From Paracoccus aestuariivivens (GTDB taxonomy: Bacteria > Pseudomonadota > Alphaproteobacteria > Rhodobacterales > Rhodobacteraceae), in assembly GCF_009711225.1 (NCBI RefSeq), contig NZ_WMIE01000004.1, positions 124,001 through 188,000 of the forward strand: DNA of 64,000 nucleotides. The letters are read 5' to 3'. Positions within the stretch are counted from its first letter, which is position 1, and every line of letters begins with the position of its first letter. Below, one piece after another: positions 25,632 through 34,988 of the stretch. The notes under the pieces were generated by a model, which was given only the letters and a program-made list of their open reading frames with translations, was not told where the DNA came from and did no database searches. The translations under genes and the position numbers were made by a program.

Positions 25632-27724
25632 AGCGCAGCTACACCATCTCGGCGGGACTGGCCGCACCATTGGGCGCGACCTTCGACGGGGCGGGGGTGA
25701 ACTTTGCCCTGTTTTCGCATCACGCCGAGCGGGTCGAGCTATGCATGTTCGACGGCGCGGGGCAGGAAACCCGGATCGAACTCCCCGAACGCGAAGGCCA
25801 TGTCTGGCATGGCTATATCGCGGGCCTGCGCCCCGGCCTGAAATACGGCTACCGCGTGCATGGCCCCTACAATCCCACAGAAGGGCATCGCTTCAATCCG
25901 AACAAGCTGCTGATGGACCCCTATGCCAAGCGACTGACCGGCAGTCCGATCCAGAACGACGCGCTATTCGGCTATAAAGCGGGCGATCCTTTGGTGGACC
26001 TCAGCTTCGATCCGCGTGACAGCGCCGCCTATATGCCGCGTTCAGTCGTTGTCGATCCCAGCTTTTCATGGGGCAGCGACCACCCACCGCAACATCCGAT
26101 GATCGACACCATCATCTATGAGGCGCATGTCAAAGGACTGACCGCCCTGCGCGAGGATGTCCGTGATCGCGGCACATTTCTGGCGATGGCCTCGGCTCCA
26201 ATCCTTGACCACCTGAACAAGCTGGGCATCACCGCGATCGAATTACTGCCGGTCCATGCCTTTGCCGACGACGCTTTTTTGGCTGCAAAGGGGATGCGGA
26301 ATTACTGGGGCTACATGTCCTACGGCTTTTTCGCGCCCGAGCCGCGCTACATGCGCGACGGAGACATTGCCGAATTCCAGCAGATGGTCTCGCGCTTCCA
26401 TCAGGCCGGCATCGAGGTCATTCTGGACGTGGTCTACAACCACACCGCCGAAGGCAACGAATTGGGTCCGACACTGTGTTTCCGCGGTCTGGACAATGCC
26501 TCGTATTATCGTCTGGCCGAGGACCGGCGCTACTACGTCAACGATGCCGGAACCGGCAATGTACTGGACATGGACAAGCCATTCGCCTTGCGGCTGGTAA
26601 TGGATTCCCTGCGCTACTGGGTCGAGGTCATGCATGTGGACGGCTTCCGCTTCGACCTGTGCTCGGTACTGGGGCGCTCGAACGGGGTGTTTGACCGCGA
26701 CGGATCGTTTTTCCGCGCCGTGCGTCAGGACCCGGTGCTGAACCGCGTCAAGCTGATCGCCGAGCCGTGGGACATCGGCGAAGGCGGCTATCAACTTGGG
26801 GCCTATCCCGCGCCGTTTTCGGAATGGAACGACCGCTACCGCGACCAGATCCGAAGTTTCTGGCGCGGCGATCCGAACAAGGCGGGCAAGCTGGCCAAAC
26901 GGATCGCTGGCTCTGCGGCCCGTTTCGACCATGATGGACGGCCCGCGACGGCCTCGGTCAACTTTATCTCGGCGCATGACGGATTCACCCTGACCGATAC
27001 CGTCAGCTACAACCAGAAGCACAACGAGGCCAATGGCGAGGGCAACCGCGACGGCCACGACCACAACCTTTCCGACAATTGCGGCGTCGAGGGATCGACC
27101 GCCGATCCGAAAATCCTCGAGAAGCGCGGGCGGCGGCGGCGCAACCTGATGGCAACGCTTCTGCTGTCACAAGGCACGCCGATGATCTTGGCCGGAGACG
27201 AACTGGGCAATTCGCAAGGCGGCAACAACAACGCCTATTGTCAGGACAACTCGATCGGCTGGGTGGACTGGGCCGATGCGGATCCCGTCTTCCTTGAGTT
27301 TTGCCAACGCGCCATCGCCTTTCGCAAGGCCCACCCGATCTTGCGGCAGAAGCGGTTCCTGCACAGCCAGCCACGCGAACAGGACGGGATTCCGGATCTG
27401 TTCTGGCGCCGCGCCGATGGCGAGGCCATGCAGGTCGAGGATTGGACCAATCCCGAGCTGCGGCTGATTGCAGCCGAAATGCGGATGGCCTCGGGGACGC
27501 CGGATTATGCCGCGCTACTCGGCGCGATTTTTCTGGTCCTGAATGCCGGACCCGATACCGAGGTCCAATTGCCCGAGGCCACCTCGCGCGGCATCTGGCG
27601 CAGACGGCTGGACAGCAGCCGCTTCGGCCCCGTTGACGAGCCCGTTGGCGACAAACCCGAACCGATCCAGAAGGACAGCGTCGTCGCCTTTGTGCTGACC
27701 GATCTGGTAGGTACCGACGTATGA
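25628..27724 (+). CDS. glgX: Glycogen debranching enzyme
   Basis: 698 residues from the ATG at 25628. It is a GH13 isoamylase-type enzyme that removes alpha-1,6 branches, mainly the short stubs left by glycogen phosphorylase. The N-terminal CBM48 module shows as GAPLGATFDGAGVNFALFS in substance, followed by YEAHVKGLT, VVYNHTAEGN, the barrel VDGFRFDLCSVLG (nucleophile Asp), LIAEPWDIGEGGYQ (acid/base Glu) and FISAHDGFTLTD. The isoamylase-type GDELGNSQGGNNNAYCQD is present. It ends 207 bp before glgP; no gene is visible in that space. Confidence 0.95.
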   Translation: MKRSYTISAGLAAPLGATFDGAGVNFALFSHHAERVELCMFDGAGQETRIELPEREGHVWHGYIAGLRPGLKYGYRVHGPYNPTEGHRFNPNKLLMDPYAKRLTGSPIQNDALFGYKAGDPLVDLSFDPRDSAAYMPRSVVVDPSFSWGSDHPPQHPMIDTIIYEAHVKGLTALREDVRDRGTFLAMASAPILDHLNKLGITAIELLPVHAFADDAFLAAKGMRNYWGYMSYGFFAPEPRYMRDGDIAEFQQMVSRFHQAGIEVILDVVYNHTAEGNELGPTLCFRGLDNASYYRLAEDRRYYVNDAGTGNVLDMDKPFALRLVMDSLRYWVEVMHVDGFRFDLCSVLGRSNGVFDRDGSFFRAVRQDPVLNRVKLIAEPWDIGEGGYQLGAYPAPFSEWNDRYRDQIRSFWRGDPNKAGKLAKRIAGSAARFDHDGRPATASVNFISAHDGFTLTDTVSYNQKHNEANGEGNRDGHDHNLSDNCGVEGSTADPKILEKRGRRRRNLMATLLLSQGTPMILAGDELGNSQGGNNNAYCQDNSIGWVDWADADPVFLEFCQRAIAFRKAHPILRQKRFLHSQPREQDGIPDLFWRRADGEAMQVEDWTNPELRLIAAEMRMASGTPDYAALLGAIFLVLNAGPDTEVQLPEATSRGIWRRRLDSSRFGPVDEPVGDKPEPIQKDSVVAFVLTDLVGTDV

Positions 27725-27931
27725 CGATGGGCCTTTGGAACAGGCAGCGACGTCATTTTCTGGGCAACCGCGCAAGGACTTCTGCCCGCCATCAGCCGCC
27801 CAGCCTTGGTCCCGTTTGCGAATCCACCGGAATGCGCCAGCAATCCTATATCGGCACTGCCCTGCTTGCGCGGGAATACCACTTCTTCTGAACGCCTATC
27901 CGTCTGTCATCCCCAGCCCACGAGGCCCGAT

Positions 27932-30304
27932 TTGACCGAAAAGCCAACTGCCCGCGATCTCGCCGATCAGATCATGTACCACCTGACCCATACCCAAGGA
28001 CGGGGGCCGGAATTCGCCACCGTCTTCGATTGGCGGCTGGCGGTCAGCTACACCATCCGCGATCTGATCGTCACGCCATGGATGGCCGGCCACCGGACGT
28101 CGCGCGACAACAAGCTGAAGCGGGTCTATTACCTGTCGATGGAATTCCTGATCGGCCGCATTCTGGGCGATGCGATCATCAATCTAGGGCTTGACCACCA
28201 GATGGACGAGGCGCTGGAAAGTCTTGGCCTCAACAGAACCCAGATCCTCGAGGACGAACCCGACGCCGCATTGGGCAATGGCGGGCTTGGGCGGCTGGCG
28301 GCCTGCTTCATGGAGTCCCTCTCCAGCCTCGGCGTTCCGGCCTTCGGCTACGGCATCCGCTACGAACACGGGCTGTTCCGCCAACGTTTTGCCGCCGGTC
28401 AGCAGGTCGAGACCCCCGAGGACTGGCTGAACCAACCCCATCCGTGGGAATTCGTGCGCGTCGATTACAGCTATACCATTGGCTTCAAGGGCGAAGTCGA
28501 GACGGTTGACGGCCACAGCGTCTGGCTCCCGGGCGAAAGCGTGGTCGCGCGGGCCTATGACACGCCGGTGATCGGCTGGCAGGCGAACTGGGCCAATACG
28601 CTGCGGCTGTGGGGCGCACAGCCGACCAACCTGTTCGACCTGCACCGTTTCAACGCGGGCGATTACGCCGCCGCCGCCGAACCCGAGGCGCTGGCGCGGA
28701 CGCTGTCTCGCGTGCTTTACCCAGACGACACCACCGATCAGGGCAAGGAGTTGCGGCTGAAGCAGGAATATTTCCTGACCTCGGCGGCGCTGCAGGACAT
28801 CATCCGCCGCTTCGTGGCCGAACATGGCGAGGATCTGGCCCATCTTCCCGACAAGGTCGCGATCCAGCTGAATGACACCCATCCGGCAATCGCGGGCCCC
28901 GAACTGATCCGCCTGCTGATGGACGAACACGACCTGCCTTTCGCGCAGTCGCTGGATCTTGCCCGACGGACCCTGAACTACACCAACCACACCCTTCTGC
29001 CCGAGGCGCTAGAGCGCTGGTCGATCTGGCTGATGGGCCATGTCCTGCCGCGCCATTTGCAGATCATCCGCATGATCGACGAGGACCATCGCAAGTCGAC
29101 AGGCCGCCCCGCCAATGTCTCAATCATCGACCATGACGAAGTCCGGATGGGCGAGTTGGCCTTCATCATGGCCGGCAAGGTGAACGGCGTGTCCGCGTTG
29201 CACACCGATCTGGTCCGCAGCACCGTCTTTGCCGATCTGCACAAACTGCATCCCGACCGCATCGTGAACCTGACCAACGGCGTCACTCCGCGCCGCTGGC
29301 TGCGGATGTCGAACCCGCCTTTGGCCCGCCTTCTGGATAAGACCATCGGAACGGGCTGGACCGGAGATCTCGATCTGCTCAAGGGCCTTGCGCCTTACGC
29401 GGATGACGGGGGCTTTCTGGACGAGCTGCGCGCGGCCAAGCGGCAGAACAAGGTCGCATTGTCCAACGGCCTGCTTGCCGATCTTGGGATCAACGCCGAC
29501 CCCGAGGCGATCTTTGACGTGCAGGTCAAGCGCATGCACGAATACAAGCGGCAATTGCTGAACATCCTTGAAACGATTGCGCTATGGCATCGCATCCACG
29601 AAAGCCCGAATGGCGACTGGACGCCGCGCCTGAAGATATTCGGCGGCAAGGCCGCTCCGGGTTACTGGACGGCCAAGACCATCATCCATCTGATCAACGA
29701 TGTCGCCAAGACGATCAATGACGATCCCGTCACGTCGCAATTCCTGAAAATCGCCTATCCGCCGAATTACAACGTCTCGATGGCCGAGAAACTGATCCCC
29801 GCCGCCGATCTATCCGAACAGATCTCGACCGCGGGCAAAGAGGCCTCGGGCACCGGCAACATGAAGTTCACCATGAACGGCGCGCTGACCATCGGGACAT
29901 TGGACGGCGCGAATGTCGAGATCAGGGAACTGGTCGGCCCCGATAACTTCTTCCTGTTCGGCCTTACCGCCGCCGAGGCCGAAACCGAGAAAGCCAAACC
30001 CGGCCACGCCCGTGCCGCGATCGAGAAAAGCGACGACATGAAGATCGCCCTGCAACTGATCGCCGAGGGGCGGTTCGGTCGCCCCGAACATTATTACGCC
30101 CTGCTGGACCGCACATGGAATGACGACCCGTTCCTCGTGGCTTCGGATTTTGACTCGTATTACCGCTGCCAGCGCAGCGTTGATTCCGCCTATGCCGATC
30201 ACGGGCATTGGGATCGCATGTCGGCGCTCAACATCGCCTCGTCCGGCTTCTTTTCATCGGACCGCACCATCCGCGGATATATGGAAACAATCTGGCACGT
30301 CTGA
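27932..30304 (+). CDS. glgP: Glycogen phosphorylase
   Basis: 790 residues from a TTG at 27932 (MTEKPTARDLADQIMYHLTH); an ATG at 27806 would add 42 residues of unconvincing sequence. GT35 family, pyridoxal-phosphate dependent: it releases glucose-1-phosphate from chain ends. The PLP lysine is in EASGTGNMKFTMNGALTIGT; VYYLSMEFLIGRILGDAI, LGNGGLGRLAACFMESL and VKRMHEYKRQLLNIL are family marks. The start has only a weak GAGG upstream, so translation may be modest. With GlgX and the divergent alpha-glucosidase it forms the breakdown half of the cluster. The 27725-27931 leader has an imperfect ATGACG/CGTCAT hairpin but nothing else I can name. Confidence 0.93.
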   Translation: MTEKPTARDLADQIMYHLTHTQGRGPEFATVFDWRLAVSYTIRDLIVTPWMAGHRTSRDNKLKRVYYLSMEFLIGRILGDAIINLGLDHQMDEALESLGLNRTQILEDEPDAALGNGGLGRLAACFMESLSSLGVPAFGYGIRYEHGLFRQRFAAGQQVETPEDWLNQPHPWEFVRVDYSYTIGFKGEVETVDGHSVWLPGESVVARAYDTPVIGWQANWANTLRLWGAQPTNLFDLHRFNAGDYAAAAEPEALARTLSRVLYPDDTTDQGKELRLKQEYFLTSAALQDIIRRFVAEHGEDLAHLPDKVAIQLNDTHPAIAGPELIRLLMDEHDLPFAQSLDLARRTLNYTNHTLLPEALERWSIWLMGHVLPRHLQIIRMIDEDHRKSTGRPANVSIIDHDEVRMGELAFIMAGKVNGVSALHTDLVRSTVFADLHKLHPDRIVNLTNGVTPRRWLRMSNPPLARLLDKTIGTGWTGDLDLLKGLAPYADDGGFLDELRAAKRQNKVALSNGLLADLGINADPEAIFDVQVKRMHEYKRQLLNILETIALWHRIHESPNGDWTPRLKIFGGKAAPGYWTAKTIIHLINDVAKTINDDPVTSQFLKIAYPPNYNVSMAEKLIPAADLSEQISTAGKEASGTGNMKFTMNGALTIGTLDGANVEIRELVGPDNFFLFGLTAAEAETEKAKPGHARAAIEKSDDMKIALQLIAEGRFGRPEHYYALLDRTWNDDPFLVASDFDSYYRCQRSVDSAYADHGHWDRMSALNIASSGFFSSDRTIRGYMETIWHV

Positions 30305-30322
30305 AGGGGCATTGCCCCCTTC
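30303..30322. terminator. Hairpin overlapping the glgP stop
   Basis: GAAGGGGC and GCCCCCTTC pair around ATT with one bulged base, starting inside the glgP stop codon. There is no T-run. It may slow or end the glg transcript before the MoxR operon, which begins 136 bp later. Confidence 0.35.
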
Positions 30323-30440
30323 GACACCGCACCCTGCCGGATTGGCTGCGGCCCGCCTTCAACCATTCGTCGCAGTTTGCCCGAATTTGTTTGGACAGTC
30401 CGCTTTCCCGAAGGTGTGTTGAACCTTAGGGGAGTGAGAA

Positions 30441-31403
30441 ATGTCACAACATGAGCGTTTCGAGGCTGGCGCGGTCGCCCGCCTCGCGGGTGATGTGGCC
30501 AGCGGGTTGGTCGGGCATGAACGGATGGCCGAGCGTCTGGTCATCGCCTTGCTGGCGGGCGGGCATGTATTGCTGGAAGGGCCACCGGGCATCGCCAAGA
30601 CCCGCGCGGTCAAGCGGCTTGCGGCGCATCTTCCCGGCAGTCACGCCCGCATCCAATGCACGCCCGACCTGTTGCCTTCGGACCTGACAGGAACGCAGGT
30701 GTTTCGCGCCGATACCGGTGGCTTCGATTTCGCCCCCGGCCCGATCTTTCACACCTTGGTGCTGGTCGATGAAATCAACCGCGCTCCTCCCAAGGTCCAG
30801 TCCGCCCTGCTGGAGGCAATGGCCGAACATCAGGTCACTTCGGCTGGCGTCACACGGAAACTGCCCGATCTGTTCATGGTGGTTGCCACGCAGAACCCCA
30901 TCGAACACGAAGGAACCTTTCCGCTACCGGAAGCGCAGATGGATCGCTTCCTTCTGCATCTGGCGCTGGATTTGCCCGATGCCGTCACCGAACGAGGCAT
31001 TCTGGACCTTGTAGAGGCCGAGGCCCTGACGCCATTGGTCGATCCGGTCTTGCGCGTCCCGTCGGATCAGGTCGAGGCCGCGCGGGCAGCCGTCGCCCGC
31101 GTCCATCTTGCTCCGGCGCTCAAGGATTTCATCGTCCGGCTGGTGATGGCGACCCGCGCTGGTGGCACCATCGCCGAATGGGTCGAACATCCGGTTTCGC
31201 CGCGCGGCACGCTGGCCCTTGCATCAGCGGTTCGTGCGCGGGCATGGCTGCGGGGCCGCGATCACGGCCTGCCCGAGGATGTCGAGGAACTGGCGATGGA
31301 CGCGCTCGCGCACCGGCTGATCCCGAACTGGCAAGCAATCGGCGAGGGCCGCACCGGACGTAGCCTGATTGCCGATGTCCTGCACGAGGTGCGCCCGTGG
31401 TAG
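30441..31403 (+). CDS. MoxR-family AAA+ ATPase
   Basis: 320 residues of the MoxR AAA+ clade. Walker A is GPPGIAKT (47-54), Walker B LVLVDEINRAPPKVQ (D110, E111), sensor 1 VVATQNPIEHEGTFPLPEAQ, and a lid domain follows. MoxR ATPases act as chaperones for proteins with von Willebrand A domains, two of which are encoded downstream in the same operon. The ATG has GGGGAG upstream. The stop overlaps the next gene by seven bases. Related operons are linked to envelope stability and stress survival; the client here is unknown. Confidence 0.92.
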   Translation: MSQHERFEAGAVARLAGDVASGLVGHERMAERLVIALLAGGHVLLEGPPGIAKTRAVKRLAAHLPGSHARIQCTPDLLPSDLTGTQVFRADTGGFDFAPGPIFHTLVLVDEINRAPPKVQSALLEAMAEHQVTSAGVTRKLPDLFMVVATQNPIEHEGTFPLPEAQMDRFLLHLALDLPDAVTERGILDLVEAEALTPLVDPVLRVPSDQVEAARAAVARVHLAPALKDFIVRLVMATRAGGTIAEWVEHPVSPRGTLALASAVRARAWLRGRDHGLPEDVEELAMDALAHRLIPNWQAIGEGRTGRSLIADVLHEVRPW

Positions 31404-32254
31404 GCTTGTCTGCCGCACTCGATCAGGCCGGCTTGCGTGTCACCGCCGGCGAACTGATCGCGTTAAAGGCACAATACCATCTGTCGCGCCACCGCCCTGC
31501 CAGCCGACGCCCCGGTGCCGTCCCTGCCCGCGTTGCCGGACAAGGTATGGACCTGCGCGAGATCCGCGCCTTTTCCGATGGCGACGATCCCCGCCGTCTG
31601 GACCCCGCCGCGACCGCCCGCACCGGCCAATTGCATGTCCGCAGCTTCCACGAAGAACGCGACGACACGACCCTGCTGATCGCGGATTTCAGGCGCCCGA
31701 TGTTGTGGGGGACGGGTCATGCACTACGCTCGGTTCTGGTGGCGCGGCATCTGGCGCGGCTGGGTTGGCGTGCCGTGTCGCGTGGCGGCTCGGTCGGATT
31801 GCTTGTCGCGACCGACGAAGCCAACGCCCGACTTTCGCCTGCAATCGGCGAGGCGCAGATGCAGCAGATCTGTCGCCTGCTGGCCCGAACACATGACGCG
31901 GCGCTGATCCGGAACAGCACCAAGGACCAACCGTCCCCCATAGCGCTGACCGCCGTTTTGGCGCAGGGCCGACAGACGGTTGCTGCGGTGGGACGGATAC
32001 ATCTTGTGACGGGACCCGATGCATTGGTCGGATGTGACGGAACGCTGACGCAGTTAAGCCGCGGGCGGCAGGTCGAAATCCATCTGGTCCTTGATCCGGT
32101 CGAGATCGCACCGCCACGCCATGCGCTGACCGTCAGTTCAGTTCATGCCAGCCGACACGGAAATCTGGCGGCTTATGACGCTCATCCCGTTATGGCGCAT
32201 CTTCGCAAGTTGGGCGCCAAGCCTCATCTGGTTCTGCCCGATGACCTCGGATGA
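31397..32254 (+). CDS. DUF58 domain-containing protein
   Basis: 285 residues starting at a GTG that overlaps the MoxR stop. The DUF58 signature is plain: MDLREIRAFSDGDDPRRLDP, then ATARTGQLHVRSFHEERDDT and LLIADFRRPMLWG. The C-terminal part resembles a degenerate VWA-like fold. DUF58 proteins nearly always follow a moxR gene and are thought to work with it, but their biochemistry is not settled. No membrane helix is evident. Confidence 0.9.
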   Translation: MVGLSAALDQAGLRVTAGELIALKAQYHLSRHRPASRRPGAVPARVAGQGMDLREIRAFSDGDDPRRLDPAATARTGQLHVRSFHEERDDTTLLIADFRRPMLWGTGHALRSVLVARHLARLGWRAVSRGGSVGLLVATDEANARLSPAIGEAQMQQICRLLARTHDAALIRNSTKDQPSPIALTAVLAQGRQTVAAVGRIHLVTGPDALVGCDGTLTQLSRGRQVEIHLVLDPVEIAPPRHALTVSSVHASRHGNLAAYDAHPVMAHLRKLGAKPHLVLPDDLG

Positions 32255-32579
32255 ACTGATCGCAGCCCTTGCGCCAAGCAGGTTGCCCGAGACCATGCTG
32301 ATGCCGGGATGGGGCGAGTTGCTGGCGCTGTTCGGAATCGGATTGCTGGCCGGTTCGGTGTTGGCCGCCATTGTTTCGCCCCTCATGGCCCGTCGCCAAT
32401 CCCGCCGCGCCCTGATCCGCGCCACACGCGGCCTGCCTGCACAGGAACGGTTGTTGCGCATTGGGCGCATCCTTGGCCATTTACCCCCCGCATTGCGTAG
32501 GGCTGCTTACGACGCGGCCCTTGCGCCGAACGACGCCGAAATCGAGCGCGCCTTGCGCCGAGGGCGGCGGCGCAGATGA
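32241..32579 (+). CDS. Small single-helix membrane protein in the DUF4381 position
   Basis: 112 residues from the ATG at 32241, overlapping the DUF58 gene by 14 bases. It opens with a short soluble part (LAPSRLPETMLMPGWGELLA), then one membrane helix (LFGIGLLAGSVLAAIVSPLM), then a basic cytoplasmic tail with helices and an arginine-rich end. In similar operons a DUF4381 protein with a P-x-GWW-like motif before one helix occupies this spot; the PGWGELL here is compatible but too divergent for a firm call. Likely an assembly partner of the VWA proteins. Confidence 0.65.
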   Translation: MTSDELIAALAPSRLPETMLMPGWGELLALFGIGLLAGSVLAAIVSPLMARRQSRRALIRATRGLPAQERLLRIGRILGHLPPALRRAAYDAALAPNDAEIERALRRGRRRR

Positions 32580-33505
32580 TCTCGCTCGCCCAGCCTCTTA
32601 TGCTGCTTTGCCTGCCGCTACCCATCGTGATCAGGTTGCTGCCCGCATCGGCCGCGCAGGGCGGTCTGGCCGTACCGGACCACATCTTTGCCAATGTGAC
32701 GCCGCAGCGCCGCGACGGAAATCGCTGGTTACTTGCCACGCTTGGCTGGGTGTCGCTGATCGTCGCCTTGGCAGGTCCGGGGATTGACCGACCCACCCCG
32801 CTCCAGACAGCATCAGGGCGCGATATTGTCCTTGCGCTGGATATGTCGGGCAGTATGGAGAAGACCGATTTCCGTCTTGATGGTCAGCCGATCTCGCGGC
32901 TTGATGCGGTCAAGCGCGTTGCCACCCGCTTCGTCGCGGCCCGCAATGGCGACCGGATCGGGCTGGTGATTTTTGGCGACCGCGCCTATTTCGCCCAACC
33001 CGTCACCTTCGACGTAGATTCGGTGGCCCGTGCGATCGACGAGGCCCAGATCGGCATCTCGGGCAAGTCGACGGCGATCTCGGACGGGCTGGGACTGGCA
33101 CTGAGCCGCCTTGCCGACAGCCCTGCATCCACACGGGTCATCGTTCTTTTATCCGACGGGATCGACACCGCAGGCAAGGTCGACGCGGTGGATGCCGCAA
33201 CGCTGGCCGCAAATCACGGCGTCCGCGTCCATACCATCGCGCTTGGCCCAGACGATCTGGAAAGCCAGCCGAAATCACGCGATGCCGTCGATGCCGGAAC
33301 CTTGCGGCGGATCGCGGAAGCGGCAGGAGGAACCAGTTTTCGGGTCCGCGGCATGGATGATCTGGTCCGGATGGCCGCAACCCTCGACCAGCTTGAGCCG
33401 AACCCGTCCGAGCGCCCGCCCCTGCGGATCCGGCAATCTCTTTGGATGTGGCCCGCTGCCGTTTCCTTGCTGATCCTGCTCGTACTGGCATGGAGGCGGG
33501 AATGA
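32576..33505 (+). CDS. VWA domain protein, BatA-like
   Basis: 309 residues. Two membrane helices near the N-terminus (about 1-22 and 52-70) lead into a von Willebrand A domain with a complete MIDAS metal site (DMSGS, D89, S91, S93; later STAISDGLGLALS and LLSDGIDTAG). One more helix (about 289-306) closes the protein, so the VWA domain is held between membrane anchors as in BatA. It overlaps both neighbours by ATGA-type junctions. VWA domains bind partner proteins through the metal, and the MoxR ATPase of the operon is the expected remodeller. Confidence 0.9.
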   Translation: MISLAQPLMLLCLPLPIVIRLLPASAAQGGLAVPDHIFANVTPQRRDGNRWLLATLGWVSLIVALAGPGIDRPTPLQTASGRDIVLALDMSGSMEKTDFRLDGQPISRLDAVKRVATRFVAARNGDRIGLVIFGDRAYFAQPVTFDVDSVARAIDEAQIGISGKSTAISDGLGLALSRLADSPASTRVIVLLSDGIDTAGKVDAVDAATLAANHGVRVHTIALGPDDLESQPKSRDAVDAGTLRRIAEAAGGTSFRVRGMDDLVRMAATLDQLEPNPSERPPLRIRQSLWMWPAAVSLLILLVLAWRRE

Positions 33506-34380
33506 TCCTGCTGCGCCCTTGGTGGCTGCTGGCCTTGCCGGTGCTGCTTCTGATCGCCGCGCTGGTCTTTCGTCGCCCCGCGGGCAGCGGTGGATGGCAA
33601 ACGGTTCTGGCCCCGCGCATGCTCGCCGGAATGACCGCGCTTGGCTGGATCGATCACGGCAGCAAATGGTCTAGGGCAATGCCTTTGGCAGGGGCAGTCG
33701 CGCTGGTTCTGGGCTTATCCGGTCCGGCCACGCCGAAATCCGATACTCCGGTCTTTGCCCAAAGCGATGCGGTGCTGCTGGCATTGGACATGTCCGCCTC
33801 GGTCACGAGCGGAAACCGCGCACAGGCGCTGGCAGATTTACAGGCCGCCGCAGCCCGCATCGTGGGGCAATTGGTTGGCAGACCAGTCGGGCTGATCCTT
33901 TACGCGGGCGAGGCCTATATCGCCGCCGCCCCCACGACCGATCCGGCAGTTCTGGACAGCCTGATCGCGGTTCTCGACAGCCAGACCATGCCCGACAAAA
34001 GCAGCAATCCCGCGGCGGCCTTGTCCCTTGCGCAGGAAATGTTGGTGGGGACACCTAGGGCTGATCTGGTGCTGATCTCGGATGGCGGCGGGATCTCGGC
34101 TTCAGCCAAGGCCGAGGCGGCGCGGCTCAGGGCTTCAGGCGTCCGAATTTGGGCGCTGACGGTCGATGGCAACCCCGCATCCGACCCGACCGCCTTGCAA
34201 TCCATCGAACCGCAGCGCATTTCCCCCGCCAATGCGCCCGAGGCTGTCATCGCAGCGTTGGACCGCGCCGGATTGGGACAAGACCCCGTGACACGCGCAC
34301 TGCATTACCGCGACCTTGGACCGTTCCTTGCTGCGCTGGCGATGCTTCCAATGCTCGTCCGGTTCCGGAGGCGGGCATGA
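33502..34380 (+). CDS. VWA domain protein, BatB-like
   Basis: 292 residues from the ATG at 33502 (MILLRPWWLLALPVLLL). The layout repeats that of the preceding gene: helix at 8-23, a second near 58-73, then a VWA domain with MIDAS DMSAS (D96, S98, S100). The later part has SNPAAALSLAQEML and LVLISDGGGIS. The C-terminus has a further helix (FLAALAMLPMLVRF). The pair of BatA- and BatB-like proteins probably forms one complex. The gene overlaps its neighbours at both ends by 4 bases. Confidence 0.88.
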   Translation: MILLRPWWLLALPVLLLIAALVFRRPAGSGGWQTVLAPRMLAGMTALGWIDHGSKWSRAMPLAGAVALVLGLSGPATPKSDTPVFAQSDAVLLALDMSASVTSGNRAQALADLQAAAARIVGQLVGRPVGLILYAGEAYIAAAPTTDPAVLDSLIAVLDSQTMPDKSSNPAAALSLAQEMLVGTPRADLVLISDGGGISASAKAEAARLRASGVRIWALTVDGNPASDPTALQSIEPQRISPANAPEAVIAALDRAGLGQDPVTRALHYRDLGPFLAALAMLPMLVRFRRRA

Positions 34381-34988
34381 AACGTCTATCAGGTCTGCTG
34401 GCCGCGATAGTCTGTCTTGCCCTTGCCGGTCCGCAGGCCATTGGCCACATCCTGCTGACAGCGGGCATTCCCGGCCTTGCCGCAGGGCTTTTGTCCGACC
34501 CCGCGGAGCGCGGCGTGGCCCTGTTCCGTGCAGGTCATTTCGCGTCGGCCGACACGGCCTTCGCCGATGCCGGACGGACCCAGACCTACAATCGCGGCCT
34601 CAGCCTTGCCGCGACGGGTGATTACGCATTGTCCCGCGCCTATTTCGATGCGGTCCTGTTCGCCAACCCCAGCGATGCCGAGGCGCGGCAAAACCGCGAT
34701 CTGGTCGCCGCAATGATCCGGCCCGAAACCGGCGACAGCATCGTTCCCGGCCGCATCGCCGCAAGCGGCGGCCTTGGTCCGGGAACCGAGGCCCCGAATA
34801 CCACCGCCAAGATGTTGGCGATCCATTGGAAGCGCGATGTCGAAGCCCGAGGCATTGCCGCCAGCGATGACTGGCTGGACACGATCCCCGACGACCCCGG
34901 AGAGTTCCTGCGTCTCAGGTTACAGGCCGAATATGACCGCCGTGCCGCAAAAGGACTGGTGCGACCGGCCGAGGGCGAGCCGTGGTAA
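34377..34988 (+). CDS. TPR-like protein of the Bat operon
   Basis: 203 residues from the ATG at 34377. It has an N-terminal signal or anchor helix (LLAAIVCLALAGPQAIGHIL), then one or two tetratricopeptide-like repeats: GVALFRAGHFASADTAFADA and LAATGDYALSRAYFDAVLFA, followed by NPSDAEARQNRDLV. The C-terminal half is soluble and ends WLDTIPDDPGEFLRLRLQAE. In other Bat operons the VWA genes are followed by a TPR gene (batC or batE). It is probably periplasmic and serves as a protein-contact platform for the complex. Confidence 0.8.
   Translation: MKRLSGLLAAIVCLALAGPQAIGHILLTAGIPGLAAGLLSDPAERGVALFRAGHFASADTAFADAGRTQTYNRGLSLAATGDYALSRAYFDAVLFANPSDAEARQNRDLVAAMIRPETGDSIVPGRIAASGGLGPGTEAPNTTAKMLAIHWKRDVEARGIAASDDWLDTIPDDPGEFLRLRLQAEYDRRAAKGLVRPAEGEPW

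Noticed and set aside
27864-27890. CCTGCTTGCGCGGGAAT, like part of a type I-E CRISPR repeat or a dispersed REP-type hairpin
   Set aside because: Only one copy in the window, no spacers and no cas genes; kept as an unexplained short palindrome.
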